Of a DNA stretch of 64,000 nucleotides, positions 1 through 8,353 are shown one piece after another; position 1 is the stretch's first letter; each line of letters opens with the position of its first letter. A model generated the notes under the pieces. That model did not search any database and had not been told where the DNA came from. It worked only from the letters and a program-made list of their open reading frames with translations. The translations under genes and the position numbers were made by a program. This stretch comes from Lacrimispora sphenoides (GTDB lineage: Bacteria; Bacillota; Clostridia; Lachnospirales; Lachnospiraceae): contig NZ_FOIP01000001.1 in the NCBI RefSeq assembly GCF_900105215.1, positions 1,758,001 to 1,822,000 of the forward strand, read 5' to 3'.

Positions 1-917
1 TTATCTTTATCGGAGTTTTTTTGAGATTGGGCATTGTTAAATATTGAACTATAGCTGCTTATATTATCATCAACGTAAACAAGGTCTCCGCCACCTCGTC
101 CGCCCATACCACCCATTGGAAAACCGCCCATACCGCCGTTTTGGTTATCCAGCTGTTCCAATTGGCTTCCGGTATCATCGCTTTCCAGCGTCTCCTGATT
201 ACCTTGCGGGCGTTGCCCGCCAGCACCTGGCTGCCCATTAGCTCCCATATCTGCGTCATCCTGACCGGTTTTATGATCCGTGAAGTCTTCTCCTTGCCCC
301 ATTGTGGTTTTGACACTGTAGAGCTGTCCGCCGGACGTATCGTAAACCCTGTCAAGAAAAGATTTTTCATACCGTTCCAGCGCCAGGTAGAAGCCGAAAT
401 CTTCTCCATTAACTGTTACGCTGGCATAATTCATAAGCGGTGTTTCTACACCTATATATTTCATAATGTCGTATGATAGATAGTCTTTCATATAGGTGTT
501 ATCACCCATCAGGTTATTAATGCAGAAAGTGTCCAGCCCATAACATGTCTGCCCTTTTACATAATAACTAAATTTGAAATTAATACTATAACGGTCACTG
601 TCGTCCATGCTGACTACCTGTGATAAACTTGAATTGCCCTTGGTGCGAATACCGACTGTATGAAATGATTCACCGTTTATGACTAAATCCGCTGAAATAT
701 ATTCTTTATCTATGGCGTTGTCGAGCATTTCCTGCCAATCATTTTCATCGACACGTATATCTATTGTAAGGATCTCATCTCCAAACAGCTTTGATTCATA
801 ATCCATCACCTTTTTATTTTGATTCACTCCAGCGGCATAAACGATCATGACACAGGCGAACAGCGACAGGCAAACAAGCAGTGCCGTGATTTTTGCTATA
901 TGTTTGCTGGTTATCAT
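1..917 (-). CDS. CotH family spore-coat-type kinase, N-terminal part (3' end outside window)
   Basis: The frame is open from an ATG at 917, preceded by a GAAGTGAAGG-type ribosome site, to the window edge; about 305 residues are visible. It begins with one membrane segment (about residues 8-27) followed by an extracytoplasmic domain containing the CotH-type stretches DENDWQEML, GIRTKGNSS, INFKF and FGFYLALERYEKSFL. These belong to the CotH kinase family, which phosphorylates secreted or coat proteins. A Gly/Met-rich insert (GGMGGFPMGGMGGRGG) lies near the visible end and is typical of clostridial CotH proteins. It is last in a minus-strand group with DUF4956 and VTC genes, a recurrent clostridial association. 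The substrate is unknown, and the catalytic C-terminal part cannot be judged because it is cut off. Confidence 0.85.
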   Translation of the reverse strand, partial: MITSKHIAKITALLVCLSLFACVMIVYAAGVNQNKKVMDYESKLFGDEILTIDIRVDENDWQEMLDNAIDKEYISADLVINGESFHTVGIRTKGNSSLSQVVSMDDSDRYSINFKFSYYVKGQTCYGLDTFCINNLMGDNTYMKDYLSYDIMKYIGVETPLMNYASVTVNGEDFGFYLALERYEKSFLDRVYDTSGGQLYSVKTTMGQGEDFTDHKTGQDDADMGANGQPGAGGQRPQGNQETLESDDTGSQLEQLDNQNGGMGGFPMGGMGGRGGGDLVYVDDNISSYSSIFNNAQSQKNSDKD

Positions 918-947
918 TGCCTTCACTTCCCATCTGTATTTTTTTCA

Positions 948-1616
948 TTACATATAATAATCGCCATTATAGCTAACTAGGACTGCATTTGAAACACCGT
1001 TTATCGTAAGCAGATCATTAATGAATTTCACTGAGGAATCTTTGAGGCGAACCTCAACAGTAAGCTCGATTCCGTTTTTCGACACGTTCTTGGATTTGAC
1101 AAGATGCTTTTTCGTATGATTTTTAAGCATTGATGTTGATTGGGTTTCTGCATTCTCATCATCGCAGTTTATTACAACTACATAAGGCGTATCTGCAGTT
1201 TTCCTGTTGACAAATACAAACAGGACGCAGCCTATAGCAATGGAACCTATCACTGCAAGAGGAATTAAGCCTGCGCCGACAATAATACCTGTAGTAATGG
1301 ACCAGAACAGATATACGAGGTCAAGCGGTTCCTTTACAACGGTACGGAAACGGACAATGGATAGTGCGCCCACCATACCCAGCGATGTAATCAGGTTTGA
1401 AGACACTGCCAAAATAACAAGGGTTGTGATCAAGTCCATGGCGATTAGGGTAATACCGAAAGATGAGGAGTACATGACACCTATGTAGGTCTTTTTATAT
1501 ACCATAAAAATAAACAAGCCAATCACAAATGAAATACCTAAGGCAGCTAAAATATCCGGTATGGAAAATGAAGCAGCCTTATTGAGGAAGGTGAAATTCA
1601 ATAGTTGATCTAACAT
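948..1616 (-). CDS. DUF4956 membrane protein
   Basis: 222 residues from an ATG at 1616 with AAAGGAG eight bases upstream; a GTG at 1625 in the same frame overlaps that ribosome site and is less likely. About four hydrophobic segments lie between residues 20 and 135. They are followed by a soluble C-terminal domain of about 75 residues rich in beta-type sequence. The central motif GALSIVRFRTVVKEPLDLVYLFW is the signature of DUF4956, here given as GALSIVRFR plus KEPLDLVYLFW. The family has no proven activity. It sits between VTC and CotH genes, and this trio suggests an envelope role linked to polyphosphate or phospho-transfer, which is inference. Confidence 0.88.
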   Translation of the reverse strand: MLDQLLNFTFLNKAASFSIPDILAALGISFVIGLFIFMVYKKTYIGVMYSSSFGITLIAMDLITTLVILAVSSNLITSLGMVGALSIVRFRTVVKEPLDLVYLFWSITTGIIVGAGLIPLAVIGSIAIGCVLFVFVNRKTADTPYVVVINCDDENAETQSTSMLKNHTKKHLVKSKNVSKNGIELTVEVRLKDSSVKFINDLLTINGVSNAVLVSYNGDYYM

Positions 1617-1635
1617 AATTAACACTCCTTTTTAT

Positions 1636-2310
1636 TTATATAAGTCTTGATACTACGTATTTGGAAAATTCAGTCTCGTTCCTGCTGTCTACCCGAACCA
1701 GCTGACGAATGATTTCAGGAATAAAACCATCATATTTTATTTCAAGCACTATGGCGTTTGCTGCCGGAATTGTAACAAGTTCCGGATTAAATAAGCCGCC
1801 TACATTGTTTGAAGTCCGGATGTTACTGTCAAATGTAATACGGACATTACCAGCAGGATAGACATAGGTTTCTCTTTTGTAGTCCACAATTGTTCGAGGC
1901 CGCAAGTTCTGATAGTGCATTTTTGTGTATAGTTCCATCATCAATGCCTGACCGCTTTCTTTCAATAATCCTAAATTTCCATCCAGAATACCTTCACATT
2001 GCGCTAAGGTTATTGGTGCGTTTTTTTTATAACATAATCTGTTTGCTTTGCTCTTTTTTTCAAGCCTGATAAATGAAGGATCATTGTTATAAAACCGGAT
2101 TCTGAATTTTTCCCGCCTGCTGGCTCCGGACAGTTTTTCGATGACTGCTTTATCAGCGTAATTGTCGAAATACAGGCTCCTGATTATGTAGGAGCCATCA
2201 TCAGAGGCATTTTCGTCAAAATCAGCAATATGCCTTAGCTTAGATGATAACTGCATATAGTCAGAATAATTGATGTTCAATTTATGTTCGTGTCTTCCTT
2301 TTTCATTCAT
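1636..2310 (-). CDS. VTC-domain (polyphosphate polymerase-type) protein
   Basis: 224 residues with a start at 2310 behind AAGGAGGTGAG. The protein shows the VTC tunnel-fold pattern of alternating basic strands: RHEHKLNI, RSLYFDN, KFRIRFYN, RLEKKSK, RTIVDYKRETYV, VRITFD and VLEIKYDG with a late Glu. Eukaryotic VTC4 makes polyphosphate from ATP in such a tunnel; bacterial stand-alone VTC proteins are annotated by homology only. It lies 19 bp upstream of the DUF4956 gene, so the two, and probably CotH, form one transcription unit. The upstream region carries phased CTGAAC boxes. Confidence 0.85.
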   Translation of the reverse strand: MNEKGRHEHKLNINYSDYMQLSSKLRHIADFDENASDDGSYIIRSLYFDNYADKAVIEKLSGASRREKFRIRFYNNDPSFIRLEKKSKANRLCYKKNAPITLAQCEGILDGNLGLLKESGQALMMELYTKMHYQNLRPRTIVDYKRETYVYPAGNVRITFDSNIRTSNNVGGLFNPELVTIPAANAIVLEIKYDGFIPEIIRQLVRVDSRNETEFSKYVVSRLI

Positions 2311-2356
2311 GTTCTCACCTCCTTACTACTGATGAGTAATATGTTATAGTGTTAGT

Positions 2357-2395
2357 CTGAATTTCACTTGTCGCCTGTCTGAACTTTATCTGAAC
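2357..2395 (-). promoter_or_regulatory. Phased CTGAAC boxes upstream of the VTC operon
   Basis: CTGAAC occurs at 2379 and 2390, exactly 11 bp apart, with CTGAAT at 2357, 22 bp (two steps) from the first. Read on the coding strand these are GTTCAG half-sites. An 11-bp period is what OmpR/PhoB-family response regulators use for tandem binding. A TATAAC-like -10 lies downstream at about 2344. The same box recurs upstream of the gene at 2499-3206. The regulator is not encoded in this window. Confidence 0.6.
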
Positions 2396-2451
2396 TTTTT
2401 GTTTCTAACCATAGCGATCACATACTATAAGAAATCATTTGGTGTACATGA

Positions 2452-2488
2452 AAAAACAGAGCACAATTTTATTGTGCCCTGTTTGATT
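2452..2488 (-). terminator. Rho-independent terminator of the secreted repeat-protein gene
   Basis: GCACAAT and ATTGTGC arms flank a 3-base loop, extended by CAG/CTG. Read on the minus strand the stem is followed by a run of T. It lies just downstream of the stop codon at 2499. Confidence 0.75.
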
Positions 2489-2498
2489 TTGAATCTGA

Positions 2499-3206
2499 CT
2501 AAATATCCGTAGTGCTTTCTGTTTTATTGCCATGAAATCCACCTCGGCCCATACCGGAAACCTCGGGAATCTTGCCCTCGGTAATATCATTCAAAGCCTG
2601 GTCATACTGCTCTTGTGTGATTTTGCCATCAGCAAGTAGCTGTGCTATTTTTTCCTTCATCTTTGATAGCATCTCAGACTTCTGTTCCTCAGTCAATTCA
2701 GGCCTGCTCTTTTCGCCGGACTCATCTTTGTCTCTTCCGGGCATTTCAGGTGCTTTGCCCTCGGCAATATCACTCATGGCCTGGTCATACTGGTCCTGCG
2801 TGATTTTGCCGTCAGCAAGGAGTTGTTCGAATCGTTCCTTCATCTTTGTTTGCATTTCCGCTTTTTGCTCTTCTGTCCATTCAGTGCTGTCCGTTTCACC
2901 GCCTCGGCCTCGGCCTTTGCCGAACACTTCAGGCATTTTACCCTCGGCAATATCACTGATAGCCTGATCATACTGCTCTTGTGTGATTTTGCCGTCAGCA
3001 AGGAATTGTGCTAATTTTTCCTTCATATGTGATTCCATTTCTTCAGATGATAATTTGGTTTTCTCTAAGCTGGTTGTAACAGCAGAAACGTTTGTTTTCA
3101 ATGTGCCCGTTGTATTTGTGTTTGCAGCAAATGCGGTAACTCCCGATGCTGCTAATAAGCCTACGGCCATTACTGTAGAAGCGACAACTGAGATTTTTTT
3201 CATCAT
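2499..3206 (-). CDS. Secreted protein with three DGKIT-Q-QYDQA helical repeats
   Basis: 235 residues from the ATG at 3206 (AAAGGG ribosome site; a second ATG follows directly). The start is a signal peptide, MMKKISVVASTVMAVGLLAA to an AFA|AN cleavage-like site. The mature part holds three tandem units of about 50 residues, each with an acidic EEQK-E-M helix, a LLADGKIT turn, a QYDQA helix and an EGK-PE end. Linkers are Gly/Asp rich. The units resemble YckD/DUF2680-type and short-C-terminal-domain helices of secreted clostridial proteins. The units are also similar in DNA, which suggests recent internal duplication. Function is unknown. It shares upstream CTGAAC boxes with the VTC group and may be co-regulated with it. 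Confidence 0.8.
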   Translation of the reverse strand: MMKKISVVASTVMAVGLLAASGVTAFAANTNTTGTLKTNVSAVTTSLEKTKLSSEEMESHMKEKLAQFLADGKITQEQYDQAISDIAEGKMPEVFGKGRGRGGETDSTEWTEEQKAEMQTKMKERFEQLLADGKITQDQYDQAMSDIAEGKAPEMPGRDKDESGEKSRPELTEEQKSEMLSKMKEKIAQLLADGKITQEQYDQALNDITEGKIPEVSGMGRGGFHGNKTESTTDI

Positions 3207-3319
3207 TAACACCCTTTCTTTCTTATACGTTTGACGTGGCAACAGGTATGGATTTTTCCCTCCTTTCTTTTTTTCTGTCTATATCATAAATCGCTTATTT
3301 GAATTACCAATGTTTGGAA

Positions 3320-3359
3320 GCTGATTATTTGCTGAACTTGCGCTGAACATTTGCTGAAC
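3320..3359 (-). promoter_or_regulatory. Four 11-bp-phased GCTGAAC boxes
   Basis: GCTGAAC starts at 3331, 3342 and 3353, exactly 11 bp apart, and a degenerate GCTGATT at 3320 keeps the phase. They lie about 115-150 bp upstream of the start at 3206 with a TATGAT/TATAGA-like -10 near 3280. Spacing and copy number fit tandem binding by an OmpR-family response regulator. The same hexamer occurs before the VTC gene. Confidence 0.65.
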
Positions 3360-3426
3360 TTGCGTGTCTAATTTACGGTGTATGCACGGCTGCGAGAGAT
3401 CTGTTCTGGGATGCAGAAAGATAATT

Positions 3427-3468
3427 GGACTAAGCAAAAAACCAAAAGTTTAAGGTTTCGCTTAGTCC
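3427..3468 (-). terminator. Hairpin after the AraC-type response regulator
   Basis: GGACTAAGC and GCTTAGTCC form a perfect 9-bp stem with a smaller inner AAACC/GGTTT pairing. It lies 24 bp past the stop at 3492. The T tract after the stem is poor, so termination is likely but not certain. Confidence 0.5.
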
Positions 3469-3491
3469 AGGATTTTGTTCTGATTATTATT

Positions 3492-4994
3492 TTATTTTTT
3501 ACGATGCAAATGATCCTTCGGAGAATATCCAAACATTTTTTTAAAACGTTTGCTGTAATAAAAAGCATCTGTATATCCCACCAGCTCCGCAATGTCGGAT
3601 ATCTTATATTGATTGGATTCCAATAATCTCTTAGAAGCTTCCATACGTATCATGGTGATATACTGAAGCAGGGATTCATTATTTACTTTTTTAAAGACAC
3701 TGCCCATATAGGAAGGATTTAATTGAAATAAGTTCGCGAGCCAGGTTACGGTTAATTCTGGATCGGAATAATGTTTATCAATATATGCAATGATTTTTTT
3801 GCTTAAGGAGAGGTCGGAAGGGATGGTTTCACTTTCAGTCATGCATAACCGCCCATATGCAAGAATGGTGCTTTTAACCTGACTCAGCCGATATTCTTCA
3901 TCAATGATCTGGGAGGCAGATTCAGCCGGATTGTGGCTGAATTCTACCTGGCCGCCATAATGGATATGATAAGTGGTAAAAAATTCCGTAACGATTAAAT
4001 ATAGGTATTTCACATCGTGCGTTTCTTCCAACGGCTGAAACAGGTCTTTGATATAAGCTTCCAGCCCTTTTGGATCCTTGCTGTTTAAATAATATAGAAT
4101 CGTTTGCCTTACCTTTGATAAATCAGCGGATCTATTTTCCCAGGTAAGTTCTTCTGTCAGGATAAGCTTTGATTCAGGATTAAAATACCGGTGGTTAAGG
4201 GCGTAAAGATTTTTTTTATAATCAGGCAGCCAGGATTCTTTCAATGGGATACAGTCTCCCAGAGCTAAAAATGTGTAGGAGCTGCATTTTGGCATATCAT
4301 TTTCCAAAACTTCTTTTAACTGCTGCCGTTCCTCTTTCTTGTGAAGGAAAAACTGTATGGTATAGGCATAATCCAGTTCCTTAAAATATTCACAGTCTAG
4401 TTCATGACTGCGGATCTTTGCTGCCAGTTCTGATATAAAATCTTCATTTTCTTCATAGATAAAAGCACCTAAATAAAGGGTGTAATCATAAGCTGATACC
4501 TCAGGATATCTGGCAGTTAACTGTTCAATGCTTTGACAACCATTTAATACATTGGAAAGAAACGTGCATTTTTCAAAGTGATAATACTTTTGAATTTGTT
4601 TCTGTTGTTTTTTTAACAACTCTATTTTTTCTTTGGTATCCTTTAAAACAGTGGTTAAGGTAGAAGCGTCTACAGGCTTTAACAGATAATCCATGACTCC
4701 GAACCGCATCGCGGAACGTGCATATTCAAAGTCATTATAACCAGACAATAGAATAATTTTGGTGGAAGGGTAATTGCGGTATACAGATTCCGCCACTTCA
4801 ATTCCATTCATACGGGGCATTTTAATATCCAGCAGGATAAGGTCAATGGGATGCTGATTTAATAACTCAAGAACCTCTAGCCCGTTTTCGGCCTCCCCTA
4901 TAAAATGAATGGCCAGTTCTTCCCGCGGAATGATTTTGATAATTCGTTGCCTGATAAAATACTCGTCATCAGCTATTATAACATTAAGTGGCAT
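3492..4994 (-). CDS. YesN-type response regulator with AraC DNA-binding domain
   Basis: 500 residues. The N-terminal receiver domain (about 1-125) has the acidic pair D9-D10, phospho-acceptor D56 in LILLDIKMPRMNG and K in LLKPVD. A poorly conserved middle of about 250 residues follows. The C-terminal 100 residues form two AraC helix-turn-helix units, with SYMGSVFKK and ISDIAELVGYTDAFYYSKRFKKMFG. It overlaps the sensor-kinase gene at 4984-6705 by 11 bp, so both are translated together. YesN regulators normally activate the adjacent carbohydrate ABC transporter, here 6963-10090. Confidence 0.92.
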   Translation of the reverse strand: MPLNVIIADDEYFIRQRIIKIIPREELAIHFIGEAENGLEVLELLNQHPIDLILLDIKMPRMNGIEVAESVYRNYPSTKIILLSGYNDFEYARSAMRFGVMDYLLKPVDASTLTTVLKDTKEKIELLKKQQKQIQKYYHFEKCTFLSNVLNGCQSIEQLTARYPEVSAYDYTLYLGAFIYEENEDFISELAAKIRSHELDCEYFKELDYAYTIQFFLHKKEERQQLKEVLENDMPKCSSYTFLALGDCIPLKESWLPDYKKNLYALNHRYFNPESKLILTEELTWENRSADLSKVRQTILYYLNSKDPKGLEAYIKDLFQPLEETHDVKYLYLIVTEFFTTYHIHYGGQVEFSHNPAESASQIIDEEYRLSQVKSTILAYGRLCMTESETIPSDLSLSKKIIAYIDKHYSDPELTVTWLANLFQLNPSYMGSVFKKVNNESLLQYITMIRMEASKRLLESNQYKISDIAELVGYTDAFYYSKRFKKMFGYSPKDHLHRKK

Positions 4995-6705
4995 CAGTGG
5001 ACACCTCCTTTTTCCTAATGGTTATGGTAGAGATACAGCCGCCCTGAGGGTGATTGGCAATGGTAAGCCCATATTCGCTGCCGTAATAGAGTTGGATTCT
5101 CTGGTGAATATTTTTAATACCAAAATGAGTATTACCTGTAGTCCATATGCTTTCATAATTTTCTTCCCGGATTCCAATTCCGTTATCCCGGATGGTGAAT
5201 AAAATGGAATCAGGAGTTTCCGTTACCAGAATATCTAATTGTCCTTTTCCATTCAGCTCTTTGATTCCGTGATAGATACTGTTTTCCACGATGGGCTGTA
5301 ATAAGAGCTTGAGGCAGGGATAGCCTGATATTCTGGAATCACATGTGATACGAAAGTCAAACCGGTTATAGTATCTTACTTTCATGATTCTTAAATATGC
5401 TTCGGTTATGGCCAGTTCCTCCTTAACCGTAATGTGGGTATGGCCGTTGCTTAGACCATGACGGTAAAACGCAGAAAGATTCATGACCAGGTCAATGAGA
5501 GTCTCCTTTTCATCTATTTCTGCAAGAGAACAGATATTGTCCAGTGTATTATATAAAAAATGTGGGTTAACCTGCTGCTGAAGCAGATCCAGGGAAATTT
5601 TATTCTTCATTTTTTCTGAATTCAGTAAATCGTTCTTTAACTTTTTCTGGGCAATTATCATGCTGTTGAATTCCTCGAACAGAAGTCCGATATCACTATC
5701 ATGATAGGATTCATTGACTGGAATCCATTCTCCCTCCTTTACCCTCTGGGTATGAGAGATCAGCTGGTAGATCGGAGAGGTAATTGTACGGGATACTTTA
5801 CGGGAGACATTAAGACAGGCAATAATACAGAGCAGGGCCATAATAATGGATATTCCCAAGGTGGTAAAGGTTGGCTGTAAAAAGTAGAGAAGATTGATTT
5901 CGTTGACCAGATACCAGTTCAGCTCAGGAAAATGTTCAGAAAAAATAATCGTGTTCTTAGTCAGTTTGTAATTGCTCCTGTTGATGTAGTTTAGCTTCTT
6001 TACATTCTCATAGCGCCTCATTAATGGAATGGAGCCGTCTGAGCTTTGTACATTGCCATCTGAGTCTACAATAAAAAGCATGCTGAAGCTGCTTGCATTA
6101 TCCTTATAGATATCTGAAATAGTACTTTCAGGAATGGCGATTTCCACATACCCAAGCATGGTACCTGTGGAGCTGCTGTAAAACGGCAGCATGAGAGACA
6201 GGACATGTATTTCCGTGTCACGCTCCTTATTGGAGTATTTTATCTCTGGTATCCAGATTTTTCGGTCTGAAGCAGAAGTATCCCGAAGATTTAACGGATA
6301 GGGATATATTTCTGTGGTAGCAATCAGCGCATGTTCCGGCGAGTAGATACTGACAGAATGAATAAAGGGAGTGGACTGGATAATATGATTGATCTCGGTT
6401 TTCAGATTCATCTGGTCAATGGCATTAAACTCCTTGTTATTGTTATTGAATTTAGATACAATGGCCTGTACACTCTTATCCGTTATAATGGTTTTGGAAT
6501 AATTATTAACAGATGCGAGATAATAATCCAACTGATTGGAAATATAATCCAGCTGCCGGACAGCAGAATTAGTCTCTAATGCCAGCGTATGTTTATAAAA
6601 TACGACAGAAGTACTGATCAATAATATTATAATGAATAACAGCAGCGTCTGAAACATAGACCGGAAAAATCTCGAATTAATAGAAGTTATTTTTTGAGCC
6701 TTCAT
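4984..6705 (-). CDS. YesM-type sensor histidine kinase
   Basis: 573 residues. A membrane segment at about 15-37 and another at about 275-300 enclose an extracellular Cache-like sensor of about 240 residues. A HAMP segment and then the His_kinase motif follow, with phospho-accepting His in NPHFLYNTLDNICSL. The ATPase has the N box in QPIVENSIYHG and a G box in DNGIGI. The architecture equals YesM sensors, which detect extracellular saccharides and phosphorylate the partner YesN regulator encoded next. It is divergent from the ABC transporter operon with 257 bp between the starts. Confidence 0.92.
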   Translation of the reverse strand: MKAQKITSINSRFFRSMFQTLLLFIIILLISTSVVFYKHTLALETNSAVRQLDYISNQLDYYLASVNNYSKTIITDKSVQAIVSKFNNNNKEFNAIDQMNLKTEINHIIQSTPFIHSVSIYSPEHALIATTEIYPYPLNLRDTSASDRKIWIPEIKYSNKERDTEIHVLSLMLPFYSSSTGTMLGYVEIAIPESTISDIYKDNASSFSMLFIVDSDGNVQSSDGSIPLMRRYENVKKLNYINRSNYKLTKNTIIFSEHFPELNWYLVNEINLLYFLQPTFTTLGISIIMALLCIIACLNVSRKVSRTITSPIYQLISHTQRVKEGEWIPVNESYHDSDIGLLFEEFNSMIIAQKKLKNDLLNSEKMKNKISLDLLQQQVNPHFLYNTLDNICSLAEIDEKETLIDLVMNLSAFYRHGLSNGHTHITVKEELAITEAYLRIMKVRYYNRFDFRITCDSRISGYPCLKLLLQPIVENSIYHGIKELNGKGQLDILVTETPDSILFTIRDNGIGIREENYESIWTTGNTHFGIKNIHQRIQLYYGSEYGLTIANHPQGGCISTITIRKKEVSTDAT

Positions 6706-6962
6706 ATGGTTCCCCTTCTGTATGCAAAGCGTGTTTTGATTTCATGGAAGACTTAAATATAACAGTAATATTAGTACATTTTATTGGCTGTGTCCATATT
6801 GAATTTGTGTATTTGAACTATTGAAGGGTGGATTTTACAAAGTGATATGTAAAATATACATAAAAACTATAAAATGACCATTCATTGTATAGTGATATTT
6901 TTCTATAATGGGATCGTGAAGAGGGATGAAAATATGAAATAAAAAAAGGAGGAAACAAATTT

Positions 6963-8288
6963 ATGAAAATAAAAAAAGTAATTGCTTTAACATTAGCAGG
7001 CGTACTGAGTCTTTCTATGCTGACAGCCTGCGGGTCTAAAACAGACAGCGTAAGCAAGGAGTCTGGTGATGAAAAGGTAACTATCAGACTCTTAACAAGA
7101 ATGGCAGGAACCTCAACTCAGGTAGGTATTTATAACGATATCATCAATGAATTTAAAAGTAAACATCCAGAAGTGACCATCATTGACGACTCCCAGGGTG
7201 ATGAATCGGCATTTAATAATATCCTGACGACTGATATTGCTTCCGGTACCATGGCTAACATCTTCCGAATCCAGGGGGTTGCAAATCTTTCCGACTATAT
7301 CGATAATGGCTTATTATTAAATCTTCAGCCATATCTTGATGCAGATAAAGAATGGAGCGGTGGATTTACGGAGGGCTCCCTTTCCTATTATCAGGTACCG
7401 GGACATGAAGGCACCTATGCAATTCCAATGGAATCTGGCCTGATCGGCGTTTATTATAATGAAATGCTTTTTAAGAAAGCAGGAATTGAAAAATTCCCCG
7501 AGACCTGGGAACAGTTGTTAGACGCAATTGCAAAGTTAAAAGAAAACGGAATTATCCCAATCGCTATGGGAGCACAGTCTACTTACATGGCAGGTCATTT
7601 ACATGACCAGATCTTCTATAAATGGATGGGAACAGAAGCAGCAAAATTATTAGGAAACAGAGAGATGAAGTGGACGGATGAGGGCGTCGTAAAGACATTA
7701 CAGTTTGAAAAAGATTTAATCGATGCAGGTGCCTTTGATCCAAGCGCCGCAGGTATCACAGATAATATTGCTTTAACTCAGTTTCAGCAGGGGGAAGCTG
7801 CAATGGTGATTACCGGACCTTGGAACATCAGTACGTTTACAGATAAATCAGCCACTCCTGTATCAGATAGTATTAAGGTTGCAAAGTTTCCTTATTTTGT
7901 AGAAAAACCTGAATTTAAAAATCAGGATATGCAAATCCTGAGTCCTTACATGGTAAGCGGTAAATTAGAAGGAAAAGAATTAGACTTGACGATTGAATTA
8001 TTAAAAATGTTGACCGGTAAAGAAGCAGCTAAGAGATTTGCAGAAGAGGCAGCTTTCTTAATTCCAAGAACCGATCTGGATTTGGATAAGTCAAAATGTA
8101 CCGACTTATTTATCCAGAATGTAGAGATTGGAGGAACGTCGGAAGGAATCGGCGTAGACGTATTCGACTTTGATCCTTTGACTTCCATGCAGGATAGAAC
8201 AAGAAATTCAATTGTAAGCTTATTTACAGGGGCCTCTGCCCAGGATGCGGCAGCAGTAATACAGGCTGAGATTGATAATGCAAAATAA
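6963..8288 (+). CDS. Carbohydrate ABC transporter, substrate-binding lipoprotein
   Basis: 441 residues with an AAGGAGG ribosome site. It carries a lipoprotein signal with lipobox LTAC and lipidated Cys23, then a bacterial extracellular solute-binding fold (family 1). Typical stretches are EFKSKHPEVTI, YYNEMLFKKAGI-KFPETWEQLL, QGEAAMVITGPWN and LLKMLTGKEAAKRF. It binds a sugar or oligosaccharide outside the membrane and delivers it to the two permeases encoded downstream. No ATPase gene is present, as is usual for this class, which shares a MsmX-type ATPase. A TATAAT at 6904 with a weak -35 lies upstream. The sugar is unknown. Confidence 0.92.
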   Translation: MKIKKVIALTLAGVLSLSMLTACGSKTDSVSKESGDEKVTIRLLTRMAGTSTQVGIYNDIINEFKSKHPEVTIIDDSQGDESAFNNILTTDIASGTMANIFRIQGVANLSDYIDNGLLLNLQPYLDADKEWSGGFTEGSLSYYQVPGHEGTYAIPMESGLIGVYYNEMLFKKAGIEKFPETWEQLLDAIAKLKENGIIPIAMGAQSTYMAGHLHDQIFYKWMGTEAAKLLGNREMKWTDEGVVKTLQFEKDLIDAGAFDPSAAGITDNIALTQFQQGEAAMVITGPWNISTFTDKSATPVSDSIKVAKFPYFVEKPEFKNQDMQILSPYMVSGKLEGKELDLTIELLKMLTGKEAAKRFAEEAAFLIPRTDLDLDKSKCTDLFIQNVEIGGTSEGIGVDVFDFDPLTSMQDRTRNSIVSLFTGASAQDAAAVIQAEIDNAK

Positions 8289-8295
8289 ATGATCT

Positions 8296-8333
8296 GGAAT
8301 TTCATAATTCAAACGAATTGTGAAATTCCTTTT
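8296..8333 (+). terminator. Intercistronic hairpin between binding protein and permease
   Basis: GGAATTTCATAATTC and GAATTGTGAAATTCC form a stem of about 15 bp with a 4-base AAAC loop, followed by TTTT. In this position it probably reduces read-through and protects the upstream message, giving an excess of binding protein over permease. Confidence 0.65.
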
Positions 8334-8353
8334 CATTATAAGGAGGAATTTCA

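Noticed and set aside
44..476. Plus-strand open frames opposite the CotH gene
   Set aside because: They are shadows of the Gly-rich CotH coding sequence on the minus strand, without ribosome sites.
2572..3234. Plus-strand open frames opposite the repeat protein
   Set aside because: Low-complexity mirror of the repeated minus-strand gene; the minus frame has a signal peptide and ribosome site.
3320..3359. CRISPR-like repeat array
   Set aside because: The repeats are 7 bp with 4-bp gaps; this is an operator array and not a CRISPR.
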